NCBI GenBank assembly: GCA_940671915.1
Contig: CALNVZ010000174.1
Coordinates: 15,818,306-15,882,305, forward strand
DNA from: Paracentrotus lividus
Lineage: Eukaryota; Echinodermata; Echinoidea; Camarodonta; Echinidae
Direction of reading: 5' to 3'
DNA length: 64,000 bases
This document shows positions 61,963 through 64,000 of this stretch, one piece after another. The position numbers and the translations under genes were made by a program. Position 1 is the stretch's first letter. The number at the start of each line of letters is the position of its first letter. The notes below the pieces were generated by a model. The model was not told where the DNA came from and made no database searches. It saw only the letters and a program-made list of their open reading frames with translations.

Positions 61963-63875
61963 TTGCCTCAAGTGGAATTGAATTATTTGTATTGTATTTT
62001 AATATTTCAATATGTTAAAGGGCCTCAGGTGGAACTGTAGACTAATATGAGTCAGAATTATAAACATGACTAGCATCATAAACAATTCTATTATTTTAAA
62101 TGTTGAATCATCTACTGTTAGTAATTTGTTTATCTGAACAGATTGCCACAGGCTCTGTATCTGAATCATACCCATTTATTTTCAACTTCTTTGGCATGAA
62201 ATAGAGAATAAAGAAATATAGAGCTATGTTTAAAATAGAAAAAGTGGGTATCCTATATGTTCACATCTTATGCTGAAGTACAATAGTATGTTGAGCAGTA
62301 TATGTGCACATAGAACAATGTGAGAATAGCAATGAAAAACTCCAATAGATGTTAATTGAAAAAAAAAGATAATCATTTAAAACTAATTAAATTAGTTTAC
62401 TGTATAAGTGGTTATTTTTGTGGTAGTTTTATTTTTGCGAGTCTGTCCTTGCGAAAGTTTCCACTTTGATATAAGGATTTTTATAGTAGTACATGTAATA
62501 GAAACATTTAAAAAATTGCAAAATAATCCATTCGCAAATTTCCACAACTCGTCCAAAATTTGTGAAATATCTGTGCGTGAAAAATTATAGAGTGGCTGAT
62601 TTTATTTAATTATAATCTTCTCCATCTAGTTTAAATTGTGCCATGCCAGATTTTTTTTCTTCCGTTTTTTTTTATTAACAAATACAAACTAAACTAAAGA
62701 TTACCTTTTACACAGTTGAAATAAAGTAATATCGTTCCTGCCTGAACTACTCTATCCTCGGGACACCAATAAAAGATTGTATATTAATTGCATTCTTACA
62801 TTCATGTATTCATGTGCATGTGCCAGGGAATGCGTTTCATGAATGTAAATCATCCATACCGGATGTATATTACATTCAGAATCTTACATTTGTGGCACGC
62901 ATCTGCAAAGCCAGCAGATTGGATTCACATATTGCATACTGCATGGAATTTTTAAAATTAAAACCACACAAATGAGTTGATCATGTGCCCAGCAGAGTGG
63001 CATGAAAATGGAAGTTTGATCCATTGCAATTGTCATAAGTTTCATTTTGTAATTTTGTATTTTTTAACTATTGTATCTTGAAGTTACCATATAACAAGAG
63101 ATCGTTCCTCCATCATTTTATCACAAAATAATAGAATTTTAAAAAATTTCCCACAAACCACTGTGAATCTTGAATAGAATTAAATTATAATTGAAGGCAA
63201 TTTAATATTGCTGTAGGCATTTAAAACAATGGTTGAATGTGGGTCATTTTCACAATGATCTTTCCACTTTCAATTAGAAGACAAACATTTGTTTTCGTAA
63301 ATAATAAAAACATACATACTATAGAGTTGTACTCTTGCTTTTCTCTGTGTTCTTTAATGCTTTGAGCTTTCATAGTACAAGTAGTGCAAAGAAATGTACA
63401 TAACTCCTTAAAAGCTGTATCTCACCTAAAAGCTATTTCAAAGAAGAAGTTGATAAAGCTAGTGAAATCTGAGAAAATCTTTCCCTTTATCTGTGTCAAT
63501 CTATCTTCAACCTATTTAAATCTTAATGGCTATCTATCCATCTTCTAAAGCAAGCTTGTTTCCCCAATCCATATTTTATTTTATTCCTGGGCCCATGGCG
63601 CATCTGTTCGCTGGCAGAGCTATTCAAATGGAATCCTAGATCTATTTCTGTCATCTTATGACATTCTTTCTGTGATACTAGAGAAGAAGAGCAACCAATC
63701 GCTCCTGTGTTGTGTGTTAAATATGAAGATTGTTGGTTGTTGTCTTTGGGTTCTTTTGAGGTATGTTTTTTTATGGGTGGTTAAAAATAATGTTTGTTGC
63801 ATAGAAGGAGATTGGGTGTAATGTTTACATATAAATTGGCAGGTTTAAATCTTTATCATGCTGGGTGCCCCCCAC
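61963..63875. other. Unique AT-rich DNA, no gene recognised
   Basis: Includes a reverse copy of the TATAAGCCAAT repeat family at about 62,393-62,590. No exon is supported. Confidence 0.4.
62393..62590 (-). repeat. Interspersed repeat, TATAAGCCAAT family, reverse copy
   Basis: Starts ACTGTATAAGTGGTTATTTT, with TTTTTGCGAGT, a GAAAGTTTCCACTTTGATA word and CGCAAATTTCCACAACTCG, which are the family words in reverse order. Diverged. Confidence 0.45.
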
Positions 63876-64000
63876 ATCATTATTATTGCCATTATCATTA
63901 TCATTATCACTATCATCATTAACATCACCGCCGTCATCTTTGACATGGCCATCGGTATCATATTCATTACCATTATCATCATTGCGATCATCCTTGTCAT
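63876..64000. repeat. Compound CAT/TTA trinucleotide microsatellite
   Basis: ATCATT/ATTATC triplets with interruptions run to the end of the window, so the right edge is cut off. Confidence 0.85.

Noticed and set aside
1..64000. tRNA, rRNA or bacterial operon signals
   Set aside because: No tRNA-like box pairs, rRNA stretches or dense co-directional genes were seen by eye; a covariance-model scan was not possible.

Overview
This is a eukaryotic, AT-rich, gene-poor window, most likely from a marine invertebrate deuterostome and perhaps an echinoderm such as a sea urchin. The inference rests on the many TACATGTA words, the dense miniature inverted-repeat elements, a CR1/L2/Jockey-like non-LTR retrotransposon, the GCGAAGCGCGAG repeat family, and the lack of any bacterial-style gene packing. 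Species cannot be fixed from the sequence alone. No complete protein-coding gene, rRNA, tRNA, CRISPR array or operon is visible. Almost every short open frame here is chance, a minisatellite reading, or a retroelement relic.

Layout. Positions 1-10,000 are unique, intron-like or intergenic DNA with small repeats, two foldback elements (944-1445 and 2597-2734) and two coding-like segments on the minus strand (about 4612-4785 and 7270-7435), which may be exons of one minus-strand gene. Positions 10,022-13,960 hold a decayed minus-strand LINE with an ORF1 tail, an APE-type endonuclease and a reverse transcriptase. A GC-rich segment at 14,580-15,016 ends in a good splice donor and carries a YY1-like site; it could be a first exon. 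A degenerate repeat array with a mirror-symmetric core lies at about 17,940-19,060.

From 19,210 to 59,917 the window is dominated by one large duplicated structure. Block AB (19,210-29,282) is followed by block C (29,283-40,645), a short noisy fragment of B (40,646-41,075), a 307-N gap, an inverted copy of AB (41,383-49,520), and a second direct copy of C (49,529-59,917). The copies match base for base over about 1 kb in places and elsewhere differ by scattered single-base indels of the kind left by unpolished long reads. An extra 2.4-kb tandem duplication inside AB (22,055-24,400 and 24,401-26,832) is missing from the inverted copy. I read this as one locus represented two or three times by the assembly: gap-filling, retained haplotypes, or two haplotypes that differ by an inversion of AB. 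The AB/C seam lies inside a terminal-inverted-repeat element.

Block C carries four non-autonomous DNA-transposon-like or foldback elements. Two of them have internal minisatellites (39 bp and 31 bp), one is built from reiterated copies of its own terminal motif, and one is a long palindrome of repeated units. After 59,917 the DNA is unique again: a CT-rich tract (60,500-60,960), a nested inverted-repeat element (61,522-61,962) and a terminal CAT/TTA microsatellite. I found no convincing new multi-gene system. The items most worth a second look are the AB/C rearrangement, the minisatellite-bearing and self-reiterating elements, and the possible minus-strand exons.
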